Below, piece after piece: positions 50,502 through 58,338 of a stretch of 64,000 nt of DNA. The stretch comes from CAVPTL01 sp963708725. GTDB lineage: Bacteria; Actinomycetota; Thermoleophilia; Gaiellales; JAICJC01. Every line of letters starts with the position of its first letter. Within the stretch, counting starts at the first letter, position 1. Made by a program: the position numbers and the translations under genes. The notes beneath the pieces are model-generated. The model saw nothing but the letters and a program-made list of their open reading frames with translations, was not told where the DNA came from and did not search any database. Location: assembly GCA_963708725.1 (NCBI GenBank), contig CAVPTL010000008.1:62001-126000 (forward strand), in the 5' to 3' direction.

Positions 50502-51770
50502 ATGGCAGCCTCCCACCCCACGACTGAACCATCTCCCCAGCGCGTGCTGGTGATGAAGTTTGGCGGCTCGTCGGTCGCCGATGCCGACAAGATTCGCAGG
50601 GTGGCACAGCGGCTCGTGGCCGCACACGAGGCGGGCCGGCGCGTGGTCGGCGTGGTGTCGGCGATGGGTAAGACCACAGATCAGCTGGTCGCGCTGGCCG
50701 CCGACGTGTCACCTCGCCCCCACCCGCGCGAGATGGACATGCTGCTCTCGACGGGCGAGCGGATCTCGGCTGCACTGTGTGCAATGGCCATCGAGGATCT
50801 CGGTCACCGGGCGGTGTCACTCACCGGCTCGCAGGCGGGGATCGTGACCGACACGGTGCACACCAAGGCGAAGATCGTGGAGATCAGGCCGCGCCGGATC
50901 GAAGAGGCACTCGGGCGCGAAGAGATTGTGCTGGTCGCCGGGTTCCAGGGCGTTTCCACCGCCTACGACGTCACCACCCTGGGCCGGGGCGGATCGGATA
51001 CCACCGCCGTTGCCCTGGCCGCTGCCCTGGGCGGCGATTGTGAGATCTACACCGACGTCGACGGAGTGTTCAGCGCCGATCCGCGGCTGGTCCCCGACGC
51101 GATCAAACTGGCCGAGGTATCGGCCACCGAGATGCTCGAGATGGCCGGCTCAGGAGCGCGGGTGCTGCAGCTGCGGTCGGTCGAGTTTGCCCGCAACCAC
51201 AGTGTTGCTATCCATGTACGGTCAACGTTCTCCGACGCAGAGGGAACCTGGATTCGAGAGGACGGAACGATGGAAGACGCCATCATCTCCGGGATCACCC
51301 ACACAACCGACGAAGCGTATGTGACGCTCACCGATGTCCCCGACAAGCCGGGTACCGCCGCGAGCATCTTCAACGCTGTCGCCGGCGCTCACATCAACGT
51401 CGACACCATCATCCAAAACGCCGTCACCCACGGTGACGCCGACGTCACCTTCTCGATCCCGACCGATGATCTGCCGCTGATGACCGACACGATCGAGGGC
51501 CTCTGCCGTGACCTGGGGCTGCATTGGCGCGTGGACGACACCGCGGCCAAGGTCAGCCTGATCGGCGCCGGCATGAAGAGCCACCCGGGTGTTGCCGCAA
51601 AGATGTTCCAGACGCTCGCCGAGAACGACATCAACGTGCGCATGATCGCGACCTCGCCGATCAAGGTGTCGTGCGTGATCCCACGTGACAAGGTGGGCGA
51701 GGCGGTGGCCGAGCTGCACTCGGCGTTCAAGGCCGAGATCGAGCTGAGCCATGGAGCGCCCGGTGTCTGA
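50502..51770 (+). CDS. lysC: Aspartate kinase
   Basis: Phosphorylates aspartate for the Lys, Thr, Met and cell-wall DAP branch. The 422-residue protein has KFGGSSVAD at about 18, LLSTGERISAAL at about 85, GFQGV with TLGRGGSDTTAVALA at about 145-165, YTDVDGVFSADPR, and two C-terminal ACT regulatory domains (VTLTDVPDKPGTAASIFNAVA and VSLIGAGMKSHPGVAAKMF). The ATG at 50502 directly follows the decarboxylase stop; the asd gene overlaps its end by 20 bp. Confidence 0.95.
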   Translation: MAASHPTTEPSPQRVLVMKFGGSSVADADKIRRVAQRLVAAHEAGRRVVGVVSAMGKTTDQLVALAADVSPRPHPREMDMLLSTGERISAALCAMAIEDLGHRAVSLTGSQAGIVTDTVHTKAKIVEIRPRRIEEALGREEIVLVAGFQGVSTAYDVTTLGRGGSDTTAVALAAALGGDCEIYTDVDGVFSADPRLVPDAIKLAEVSATEMLEMAGSGARVLQLRSVEFARNHSVAIHVRSTFSDAEGTWIREDGTMEDAIISGITHTTDEAYVTLTDVPDKPGTAASIFNAVAGAHINVDTIIQNAVTHGDADVTFSIPTDDLPLMTDTIEGLCRDLGLHWRVDDTAAKVSLIGAGMKSHPGVAAKMFQTLAENDINVRMIATSPIKVSCVIPRDKVGEAVAELHSAFKAEIELSHGAPGV

Positions 51771-52800
51771 TCTCAAACTCGCGGTCGTCGGAGCGACGGG
51801 CGCCGTTGGGCCCGAGGTGCTCAAGGTGCTCGAGCAACGCAACTTCCCCGCAACCGAGGTCGTGGCATTTGCGTCCGCCCGCTCCGCCGGTAAGCGGGTG
51901 GCGTACGCCGGAACGGAGCTGGAGGTGCGCGAGCTCACCGCCGATGCCCTCGAAGGTTTCGACCTCGCGCTCTTCTCGGCGGGGGCGAGCACCTCGCGCA
52001 CGTTTGCTCCCGAAGCTGTGGCGCGCGGTTGCGTGGTGGTCGATAAGTCGAGTGCATACCGCATGGACCCCAACGTTCCGCTGGTCGTTCCCGAGGTCAA
52101 TCCCACGGCGACCGACTCCCACAACGGCATCGTTGCGAATCCGAACTGTTCGACGATCCAGTTTGTGGCGGTGCTGAAGCCGGTGCTCGACGCGGTCGGC
52201 CTGAACCACGTCACCGTCGCGACCTATCAGGCGGTCAGCGGTACTGGAACCAAGGCGGTTGACGAGCTCGCCGCACAGACCCGTGCCGTGATGGCGGGCG
52301 AGCCGGTCGAGACCAACGTCTACCCGCGACAGATCGCGTTCAACGCGCTGCCCCACTGCGACGTGTTCGACGCCGACGGCAACACCCAGGAAGAGACCAA
52401 ACTGATTCGCGAAACGCGCAAGATCCTGTCGCTGCCCGAGCTTGCGATCTCGGCCACCTGCGTCCGGATCCCCGTCAACCGCGGCCATTCCGAGGCGGTC
52501 TGGATCGAGACGGCCGACCCGCTGTCTGCCGACCACGCTCGCGAGCTGCTGTCACGAGCACCGGGCATCACGGTGGTCGACGATCCGTCCACCAACCAGT
52601 ATCCGACGCCGCTCGACTCAGACGGCCAGGATCAGGTGTTGGTCGGCCGGATCCGGCGCGACGAATCGCGCCCGAACGGTCTCGCGCTGTGGATCGTCGC
52701 CGACAACCTGCGCAAGGGCGCAGCGACCAACGGCGTCCAGATCGCCGAGGTCATGGTCCAGCGCGACCTGGTACGCGTGCCGGGGGCAGCGGCCGCCTAG
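51751..52800 (+). CDS. asd: Aspartate-semialdehyde dehydrogenase
   Basis: Reduces aspartyl phosphate to the semialdehyde, following LysC. The 349-residue enzyme has AVVGATGAVGPEVLKVLEQ at the N-terminus, SAGASTSRTFAPEA, the nucleophilic Cys in VANPNCSTIQ at about 131, ATYQAVSGTGTKAV, RIPVNRGHSE (catalytic His) at about 245 and DNLRKGAATNGVQIAE near the end. ATG 51751 or GTG 51763 could be the start. It is coupled to lysC. Confidence 0.95.
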   Translation: MERPVSDLKLAVVGATGAVGPEVLKVLEQRNFPATEVVAFASARSAGKRVAYAGTELEVRELTADALEGFDLALFSAGASTSRTFAPEAVARGCVVVDKSSAYRMDPNVPLVVPEVNPTATDSHNGIVANPNCSTIQFVAVLKPVLDAVGLNHVTVATYQAVSGTGTKAVDELAAQTRAVMAGEPVETNVYPRQIAFNALPHCDVFDADGNTQEETKLIRETRKILSLPELAISATCVRIPVNRGHSEAVWIETADPLSADHARELLSRAPGITVVDDPSTNQYPTPLDSDGQDQVLVGRIRRDESRPNGLALWIVADNLRKGAATNGVQIAEVMVQRDLVRVPGAAAA

Positions 52801-52802
52801 GT

Positions 52803-53249
52803 ATGCAGCATCGCCGAGGCATCCTGTGCCCCGTGTGCCTCGGTGAGGTACGCAGAGGGGTCTGTGATCATCATGGCCTGTGGTCGCCTCACCAGCTCCT
52901 CACGATTCTCGACCGCCGAAACGCGATCCGCCACACATGGCATCCGTTCACTCCGATACTCCATGCCTGCCCGCGGTGCCTCGGTGAGGTGGCCGAGGGT
53001 CGATCCGGATACGAGTGCGTCGACCACGACGGGCACGGACCGTTTCAGCTCGACGAGCTGCTCGGCCCCAGCGCCCAGCGTGACGGCGCGGTCGAGCGCG
53101 AGCGACTCGCCCGCGCCCGCGAGCGAAAGCGCGATGCCCAACCGGCGATTGCGCTGCCCGCGATCCACCTGCCCAACGTGACCCATATCAGCCGCATCGC
53201 CGCCGGCGGGGCAGTGATCATCACCACCCTCTACTTTCTCGCGCGTTAG
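52803..53249 (+). CDS. Hypothetical double zinc-ribbon protein with a C-terminal membrane helix
   Basis: A 148-residue protein not assigned to a named family. Two related N-terminal modules each start with CPxCLGEV and close with Cys/His pairs: CPVCLGEVRRGVCDHHG and CPRCLGEVAEGRSGYECVDHDG, so each could bind one zinc. A charged Arg/Glu helix at about 90-110 and a single C-terminal hydrophobic helix (IAAGGAVIITTLYFLAR) follow, giving a tail-anchored form. The ATG is 3 bp after the asd stop. It converges with the anti-sigma gene (4 bp overlap). Confidence 0.68.
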   Translation: MQHRRGILCPVCLGEVRRGVCDHHGLWSPHQLLTILDRRNAIRHTWHPFTPILHACPRCLGEVAEGRSGYECVDHDGHGPFQLDELLGPSAQRDGAVERERLARARERKRDAQPAIALPAIHLPNVTHISRIAAGGAVIITTLYFLAR

Positions 53250-53950
53250 GTCACCCGCGTCGCGGAGATCGGAGGGCTGGTGGGTTGAGGCGACCCGCCG
53301 GCCGGCTCGACGGTCACCGCCACGGTGTCACCGGGATGGGCCACGGTGGCGAGATCGACACTGGTGCGGCCACCGGAGAAGAGACCGGCCGAGATCGGCT
53401 TGCCTCCAGGCGGGATCACCCAGGCCTGGTAGGTCTTGCCGCTCGGCGCCGACGAGGCGTTGGCCTCGAGTGTGGCCTGGCCGTTGGCGTCGATGAACAC
53501 GGTGCCAACGTGGGGCAGCGCCGCACTGGTCGCGCTGCCGTAGATGGTGTCACGTGTGTCGGTGAGCGAGTTTCGCAACGACACGTTCCACGCCACCAGC
53601 GCGATCACGGCCACCGCGAGCACAGGCGCGGCGATCCGCGCGAACCGGGGCCACCACCCCGGTGATCGCGAGCCATCCCGTTTTGGCGAAGGCTCGGCGG
53701 CGACCACCGCAGGCCGTGAGACGGTCTGCGGCTCGGACTCGATCGCGGCCATCAAGCGATCGCGCACGGCCGGCGGGGCCGGCACCGGCGGCGCCGACAG
53801 CGCCAGCATCGAGACGGCCTGTTCGGCGTCGCGGAGCTGAGCCATGCAACCCGGACAGGTCGCCGTGTGGGTTTCAACCCGGGCCGACTCCTCGGCGTCG
53901 AGCGCTCCCAGGACGTGGGCGGGAATCAGTTCGTCGACGTGGTCGTCCAC
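53246..53950 (-). CDS. RskA-type anti-sigma factor with zinc-finger motif
   Basis: A 234-residue membrane anti-sigma factor. The N-terminal zinc anti-sigma motif is ETHTATCPGCMAQL at about 25-40 (H-x3-C-x2-C). One membrane helix is at about 102-120 (IAAPVLAVAVIALVAWNVSL). The exterior domain is of the RskA C-terminal type (VFIDANGQATLEANASSAPSGKTYQAWVIPPGG). It should bind the ECF sigma factor encoded just upstream. The GTG at 53950 is chosen for its GGGGGAGG Shine-Dalgarno; it overlaps the sigma gene by 25 bp. Confidence 0.92.
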   Translation of the reverse strand: MDDHVDELIPAHVLGALDAEESARVETHTATCPGCMAQLRDAEQAVSMLALSAPPVPAPPAVRDRLMAAIESEPQTVSRPAVVAAEPSPKRDGSRSPGWWPRFARIAAPVLAVAVIALVAWNVSLRNSLTDTRDTIYGSATSAALPHVGTVFIDANGQATLEANASSAPSGKTYQAWVIPPGGKPISAGLFSGGRTSVDLATVAHPGDTVAVTVEPAGGSPQPTSPPISATRVT

Positions 53951-54546
53951 TGATCCTCCCCCGTCCATCCGGTCTCTTCGAGTGCGGCTCGCAGCGCCTT
54001 GAGCGCGGCGAAGGTGCGGCTCTTGATCGTTCCCATTGGCACCGACAGCATGTCGGCCAGCTCGGACTGCGTGTAGCCCCCGAAATAGGCGAGTTCGATC
54101 ACTTCGCGATGCGCCGCCGGGAGCTTTGCCATCGCCTCACGTATCTGGCCGCGTGCCGCCGACAGGTGCGCGAGCTGGTCGGGGGCGGGGTCGGTACTGG
54201 GGGCATCGTGTTCGGGGTCGAGCTGGTCGGCACGCCGGCGCTGCTCGCGGCGAACGAGATCGACGGCCTTGTTATGAGTCATTGTCAGAATCCATGTCGA
54301 AGCTTGTCCCCGTTCGGGGTCGAATGATGCCGCGTTCTTCCAGACTGCCAGAAACGCATCCTGCACCACATCCGCCGCGAGATCACGGTCTCGCACGATC
54401 CGTACCGCCAACGAATACGCCGGGTCGCCGTAGCGGTCGTACAATTGTGCGAACGCCCCCCGGTCGCCCTCGCGCACCCGAGCGAGCAACTCGCGATCCG
54501 ACGGAAGCCCTGTTTGAGACGCTCTTTGACTATCGTTTTCGGTCAT
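53926..54546 (-). CDS. ECF RNA polymerase sigma factor (SigK/RskA-associated type)
   Basis: A 206-residue group IV sigma factor. Region 2 is FAQLYDRYGDPAYSLAVRIV to FDPERGQASTWILTMTHNKAVDLVRR (about 30-105), with the -10-binding RDLAADVVQDAFLAVWKN. A linker follows, then region 4 LPAAHREVIELAYFGGYTQSELADMLSVPMGTIKSRTFAALKALR (about 140-185). It is followed by its anti-sigma gene in a 25-bp overlap. It probably controls an envelope stress regulon together with that membrane protein. Confidence 0.93.
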   Translation of the reverse strand: MTENDSQRASQTGLPSDRELLARVREGDRGAFAQLYDRYGDPAYSLAVRIVRDRDLAADVVQDAFLAVWKNAASFDPERGQASTWILTMTHNKAVDLVRREQRRRADQLDPEHDAPSTDPAPDQLAHLSAARGQIREAMAKLPAAHREVIELAYFGGYTQSELADMLSVPMGTIKSRTFAALKALRAALEETGWTGEDQWTTTSTN

Positions 54547-54568
54547 TCGCCTGAGGTCGTAAACCGGT

Positions 54569-55180
54569 TCAGCGCAACGCGGGAGTCGGCTGGGGGAGCG
54601 CCAGCCGTGCCTTGAGTCGCTCCAGCCGGCTGGCTTCGGGGGAGGATTCGAGCGTTCGCAGGTCGAGCCGCATAAGGGCGATTCTGCCCGCTGTGCGGGT
54701 GGGTATAAACCCAAAGTCTGCCAGGAAGTCTTGCGGAAAGATCGTGCGATGGCGAATGAACCGTGTCGGAAACGACTCGCGCGGCGGGTAGTCGTACCCA
54801 AAGCCCTCCAGCGCCGGCCAGCCGCGATCGTTGCAGTCGCCGATGGCGGCGAGAACGAGGCTCTGTAGTACCCAGGGGCTGTTGACGTCGATCAGATACG
54901 CGCAGGTGATGACCACCGCGTCGCGGGCGGGTGGGCCGGCGGGCATCGTGGCCGCACGCGGGAAGGCCGGCGCCGGCCCATATTGGATCAAACCACTCAC
55001 GCCGCCGTCCTCGCGGTACACCTTCCCCCAAGGACCGAACTCGCGCTCGGTCTCCTCCATGAACCGGTCGCGATCCATCGGCTCTCGCCCCGGCCGGGTC
55101 TGCCACCACATGCACCGTTTGCACGGGGCGGGCGCCTCGCCCACAGTGGCACCGGTGAGATGATCGATTCGCGAGACCAT
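54569..55180 (-). CDS. Conserved hypothetical protein, GNAT-like
   Basis: A 203-residue protein. A CKRCMWWQ segment at about residues 20-27 (C-x2-C) leads to a domain resembling a GNAT acyltransferase: GKVYREDGGVSGLIQYGPA, VVITCAYLIDVNSPWVLQSLVLAAIGDCNDRGWPALEGF at about 95-130, and a C-terminal GFIPTRTAGRIALMRLDL strand. The proposal is only structural; no substrate is suggested. It is 3 bp downstream of the Asp23-family gene and in the same run as the sigma genes. Confidence 0.6.
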   Translation of the reverse strand: MVSRIDHLTGATVGEAPAPCKRCMWWQTRPGREPMDRDRFMEETEREFGPWGKVYREDGGVSGLIQYGPAPAFPRAATMPAGPPARDAVVITCAYLIDVNSPWVLQSLVLAAIGDCNDRGWPALEGFGYDYPPRESFPTRFIRHRTIFPQDFLADFGFIPTRTAGRIALMRLDLRTLESSPEASRLERLKARLALPQPTPALR

Positions 55181-55183
55181 GAA

Positions 55184-55561
55184 TCAGTTCCCGGGGACCG
55201 CAACGTCGTCGATAACGACCGTGACCTCGCCCACGTTCAGCTCCGTCATCGCGACCAGTGAGGTTCGCACAGCCTCCTGCACCCGTTCGGCGAGGTCGGG
55301 CAGCAGCACTCCCCAGTCAGCCACCAGCCGCAACTCGACTCGGATGCGATCACCATCGGAGATCACCTTCAGGCCCCGGGGCGGCCGTTCCTCGCTCAAT
55401 CGCCGATCGAGCCCACCCAGAAGTCCGTCGGAGATGCCGGCGACGCCCTCGACCTCCCTGGCGGCCGCGGCCGCGTAGGTGGCGATCACAGCATGTGAGA
55501 TGTGGGCCGACGCCGAGGGCGAGTGAACCGACTCGATCGGGTCGGCGGAGGGGTCTGCCAT
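55184..55561 (-). CDS. Asp23/Gls24 family envelope stress protein
   Basis: A 125-residue protein of the Asp23/Gls24 family. The typical pattern is seen: ISHAVIATYAAAAAREVEGVAGISDG near residue 20, a charged variable middle and RIRVELRLVADWGVLLPDLAERVQEAVRTSL, ending in a beta strand (VGEVTVVIDDV). Members lie under the cytoplasmic membrane and respond to cell-wall or alkaline stress. The ATG at 55561 lies 8 nt after TATACT with no clear Shine-Dalgarno in the gap. Confidence 0.88.
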   Translation of the reverse strand: MADPSADPIESVHSPSASAHISHAVIATYAAAAAREVEGVAGISDGLLGGLDRRLSEERPPRGLKVISDGDRIRVELRLVADWGVLLPDLAERVQEAVRTSLVAMTELNVGEVTVVIDDVAVPGN

Positions 55562-55569
55562 GGTGTTCG

Positions 55570-55575
55570 AGTATA
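55570..55575 (-). promoter_or_regulatory. Candidate -10 element, leaderless-type
   Basis: TATACT on the minus strand, 8 nt before the ATG of the Asp23-family gene. It lies in the 20-bp gap after the phosphoesterase stop. Confidence 0.55.
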
Positions 55576-55581
55576 CGACCG

Positions 55582-56421
55582 TCAGGCCGGGTGTAACCGC
55601 AACAGGCACGCCTCGGGACGGGCCAGAAACCGAAACGGCAGCAGCGTTGTGCCCGTCCCGCGAGAGACGACCACGGTGGTTTCGCCGTGGTGAATCACGC
55701 CTTCTTCAAACACCCACCGGTTGTGTGAAAGCCGGCGTTTGCCGTGTATCGTCGGGATACAGATCTGGCCGCCGTGGAGGTGCCCCGAGAGCACCAGCGA
55801 GCATGTCCCCGCCGGGATCCGCAGGGCGATGTCGGGGAAGTGTGCGAGCAGGATCCGAAACGCACTGGAATCAGTGAACAGCGTTTCTGCGGGTTTGCCA
55901 CCCTCGCCCAGCCAGGCTTCGGCGTCGGAGCCGGCCACCTCGATGGTGACGCCTGAGTGCGTCAACTTCACGCTTCGGTCGCGCAGGAGATCGACCTCGG
56001 CCGGGCTCCAGTCATCGATCACGACCGGGCGGGAGAAGGGATCGTTGGTCGAAGCCACCTCGTGGTTCCCGGTAACCGCATACATCCCAAGCGGGGGCCG
56101 CAGCCGCGCGAGTTCGACGCGCACGGCATGCTCGGCACGCGGGTGGCTGACGACGTCACCCGTGACCGCGACCAGGTCGGGTCGAACGCGGACGCCGAAG
56201 TCGACCGCTTTTCGCAATGCCCGCATGTTGAGCGACGGCGTCCCCACGTGGAAGTCGGACAGGTGCAGGATGCTCAGGCCGTCCAGCGCCGGTGGGAGGG
56301 CGACGACCGGCACCTCGAGAGTGCGGGCGCGCAGCCACTGCGATTCGAACAGTCCCCACGCGCCGAGTCCGACCGCCGCAGCCGCGGCGTCGGCTGCAAG
56401 CCGCGAAGCTCTAGTCGCCAC
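55582..56421 (-). CDS. Membrane-anchored calcineurin-like metallophosphoesterase
   Basis: A 279-residue phosphoesterase with an N-terminal hydrophobic stretch (about 8-30). The metal-binding motifs are HLSDFHVGTPS at about 54, VTGDVVSHP at about 85, TGNHEVA at about 115, LLAHFPD at about 190 and SGHLHGGQICIP at about 212, in the usual DxH-GD-GNH-H-GHxH order. It resembles YkuE-type enzymes, some of which act on lipids at the membrane. The GTG start overlaps the preceding small gene by 11 bp. Confidence 0.9.
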   Translation of the reverse strand: MATRASRLAADAAAAAVGLGAWGLFESQWLRARTLEVPVVALPPALDGLSILHLSDFHVGTPSLNMRALRKAVDFGVRVRPDLVAVTGDVVSHPRAEHAVRVELARLRPPLGMYAVTGNHEVASTNDPFSRPVVIDDWSPAEVDLLRDRSVKLTHSGVTIEVAGSDAEAWLGEGGKPAETLFTDSSAFRILLAHFPDIALRIPAGTCSLVLSGHLHGGQICIPTIHGKRRLSHNRWVFEEGVIHHGETTVVVSRGTGTTLLPFRFLARPEACLLRLHPA

Positions 56422-56611
56422 GCACGCTGTCGAGCTCGTCCCGCAACCGCCGGCGGGCGGCGGTGATGCGCTCCTTCAGCACAGCGGTGCGATCGGCGTC
56501 GCTGGAATGGCCATTCCCAGAAGCCGGGACACCTTCGTCACGGTCGTAGAGGTAGTGCGCGACCGCGGCGACCGCGGCTGCCAGCACTGCAATTTTCACC
56601 AAGCGCGACAT
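56411..56611 (-). CDS. Hypothetical small membrane protein
   Basis: A 66-residue protein with an N-terminal helix (VKIAVLAAAVAAVAHYLY) and a hydrophilic, probably helical tail rich in Arg/Asp/Glu (RTAVLKERITAARRRLRDELDSV). No family is recognised. ATG 56611 lies 8 nt after TACACT. The 3' end overlaps the phosphoesterase start by 11 bp, which supports it as a real gene in the same transcript. Confidence 0.65.
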   Translation of the reverse strand: MSRLVKIAVLAAAVAAVAHYLYDRDEGVPASGNGHSSDADRTAVLKERITAARRRLRDELDSVRGD

Positions 56612-56619
56612 GCCGCTCC

Positions 56620-56625
56620 AGTGTA
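56620..56625 (-). promoter_or_regulatory. Candidate -10 element, leaderless-type
   Basis: TACACT on the minus strand, 8 nt before the ATG at 56611, in the short gap after the nuclease stop. Confidence 0.5.
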
Positions 56626-56645
56626 GTTGATTGATCCGCGGATGT

Positions 56646-57134
56646 TCACTGACAGGCGCTCCAGAGGCCCCGGCCGGCAACCGCCGCGGCGCTCTCGAGT
56701 GCCGAGTATTCGGAGGCGTGGGCGACATTGGGGGGAATCGAAAGCGTGCGGGCATAACCAAGCTGGAGCAGCCGCCGCTCGACCGACTGACCGCGGACGA
56801 ACACGTAGGCGAGGTAACGACCGTACTTGTCGTGGGTGACCTGGTCGTACACCAGCGTGACAGGCTGACCTGTCAGCCAGTGCTTCATGAACGCCGAGGC
56901 CTGCGGGCCGTAGCAGCCGACCGGCCGGTTTGGGTCGACGGTCTCGGGCGTATCGACACCGATCAGGCGCACATCCTGCGACCGGCCACCGGCCGACACG
57001 TAGATGGTGTCGCCGTCCACGACACGCGAGACGGTGCCGTGGGTGATGGGAGCACCACCAGATCGCATCTGGTGATAGACGACCGTCGCTCCGAGAAGCA
57101 CGGCCAAGGCGATGACGGGAAGGGCTCGTTTCAT
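56646..57134 (-). CDS. Secreted thermonuclease (SNase) family nuclease
   Basis: A 162-residue nuclease with an N-terminal signal or anchor (LPVIALAVLLGATVVYH) and one SNase domain: VVDGDTIYV, DVRLIGVDTPETVDP (catalytic Arg and Asp) at about 50-65, QASAFMKHWLTGQPVTLVYDQVTHDKYGRYLAYVFV with the second Arg, and LLQLGYA. It would cut extracellular or periplasm-like-space nucleic acids. The ATG at 57134 lies 7 nt after TACGGT; the frame is open 10 codons further upstream. Confidence 0.9.
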   Translation of the reverse strand: MKRALPVIALAVLLGATVVYHQMRSGGAPITHGTVSRVVDGDTIYVSAGGRSQDVRLIGVDTPETVDPNRPVGCYGPQASAFMKHWLTGQPVTLVYDQVTHDKYGRYLAYVFVRGQSVERRLLQLGYARTLSIPPNVAHASEYSALESAAAVAGRGLWSACQ

Positions 57135-57141
57135 GGGGACG

Positions 57142-57147
57142 ACCGTA
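57142..57147 (-). promoter_or_regulatory. Candidate -10 element, leaderless-type
   Basis: TACGGT on the minus strand, 7 nt before the nuclease ATG, in the 115-bp divergent gap to the YhaO-like gene. Confidence 0.45.
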
Positions 57148-57233
57148 GCCCCGCCGACCGTCATGTGTCTGAAACGACAGGTGACAGGTTGGACGCGACT
57201 TTCCCGACATCAAGGTACGACCGACCCGCCGCA

Positions 57234-57239
57234 TACAAT
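57234..57239 (+). promoter_or_regulatory. Candidate -10 element of the YhaO/YhaN-like genes
   Basis: TACAAT, 10 nt before the ATG at 57250. It implies a 5' leader of only a few nucleotides. Confidence 0.45.
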
Positions 57240-57249
57240 TCTTGGCCCT

Positions 57250-58338
57250 ATGAAGCTCCTCCACATCGCCGACATCCATCTCGATCGCGTCTTTCGTAGC
57301 GCCGAGACCCGGCACGACGCGGATCGTCGCCGGGCGGAGCTGCGCGACGCGCTTCGACGAGCGTTGACGGTGGGTCGAGACGAGTGCGTGGACGCGGTCT
57401 GCATCGCCGGTGACGCCTACGAGCACGACTTCGTGCGAGAGGACACGGTCGAGTTTCTCCGCGACCAGCTCGCGGGCGTTGGGGTACCGGTGTTGGTGAG
57501 CCCCGGAAACCACGATCCGTACCTGCCGGGATCGGTGTGGCAGCGCACGCTGTGGCCCGACAACGTGCACGTTTTTACCCAGGATCGGATCGAGCCGTTC
57601 GCGCTGGATCTCGAGGTGACCGTGTGGGGCGCCGCCTTCACCGCCAAGCACTGCTCGACCAATGCGATCGCCGACTGGCAAGCGCCGAACGACGGCGGCA
57701 CCCACGTCCTTCTGATCCACGGCGCACTCACCGGCGAGCAGTGGGCGGACGATCCCGGGCACCGCCCGCTCACCCGTGATCAGCTACGTGCCACCGGGGC
57801 AAAGTTCGCGATGCTCGGGCATTTTCACGACGGTCGCGGTGATGACTTCCTGCTCTACCCGGGCTCACTCGAGCCACTCGGCTGGGGCGAGCGGTTCGGC
57901 ACTCACGGCGCTGCGGTGATCGACGTTCAGGGTAACGGCGCGGTGTCCTGGGAGTTCCACGAGATCGCCCGCCGGCGCTACGCCGAGCAGACCATCGACG
58001 TTTCCGGGGCCACCACCTCCACCCAGATCGAGACCTCAATAGCGACAGCCGCCGCCGGATTCACCGCCAGTTCGCTGCGCGTGATCTTGCAAGGCGAGGT
58101 CGAGCCGACCTGCGAGATCGACCCTCGGCTGCTGTCTGAGAGGTGTCGCGGCGGGCTGGCCGAGCTCGTGGTGGTCGACCACACGCGGCCCGCCTACGAC
58201 CTCGATGCCATCGCCCGCGAGGGCTCGGTACGCGGACGGTTTGTGGCCCGCATGCTGGCATCCGACGACCCGCTGGCTCCCGACGCAGCGATCGCCGGTC
58301 TCCGTGCGATGGACGGCCACGCGGAGTTGGTTGCATGA
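57250..58338 (+). CDS. SbcD/Mre11-like DNA repair phosphoesterase (YhaO type)
   Basis: A 362-residue nuclease-type phosphoesterase. The metal motifs are HIADIHLDRVF (DxH) at about 6-16, IAGDAYEHD at about 57, SPGNHDPY at about 88, HGALTG at about 158 and GHFHDGRG at about 197. A C-terminal extension follows. The overlap with a Rad50-like ATPase (ATGA) marks an SbcCD/Mre11-Rad50-like repair complex; the family of pairs with a membrane-associated ATPase corresponds to YhaO/YhaN of Bacillus. The frame is open further upstream but the ATG at 57250 starts at the normal point (MKLLHIADIHLD). Confidence 0.88.
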   Translation: MKLLHIADIHLDRVFRSAETRHDADRRRAELRDALRRALTVGRDECVDAVCIAGDAYEHDFVREDTVEFLRDQLAGVGVPVLVSPGNHDPYLPGSVWQRTLWPDNVHVFTQDRIEPFALDLEVTVWGAAFTAKHCSTNAIADWQAPNDGGTHVLLIHGALTGEQWADDPGHRPLTRDQLRATGAKFAMLGHFHDGRGDDFLLYPGSLEPLGWGERFGTHGAAVIDVQGNGAVSWEFHEIARRRYAEQTIDVSGATTSTQIETSIATAAAGFTASSLRVILQGEVEPTCEIDPRLLSERCRGGLAELVVVDHTRPAYDLDAIAREGSVRGRFVARMLASDDPLAPDAAIAGLRAMDGHAELVA

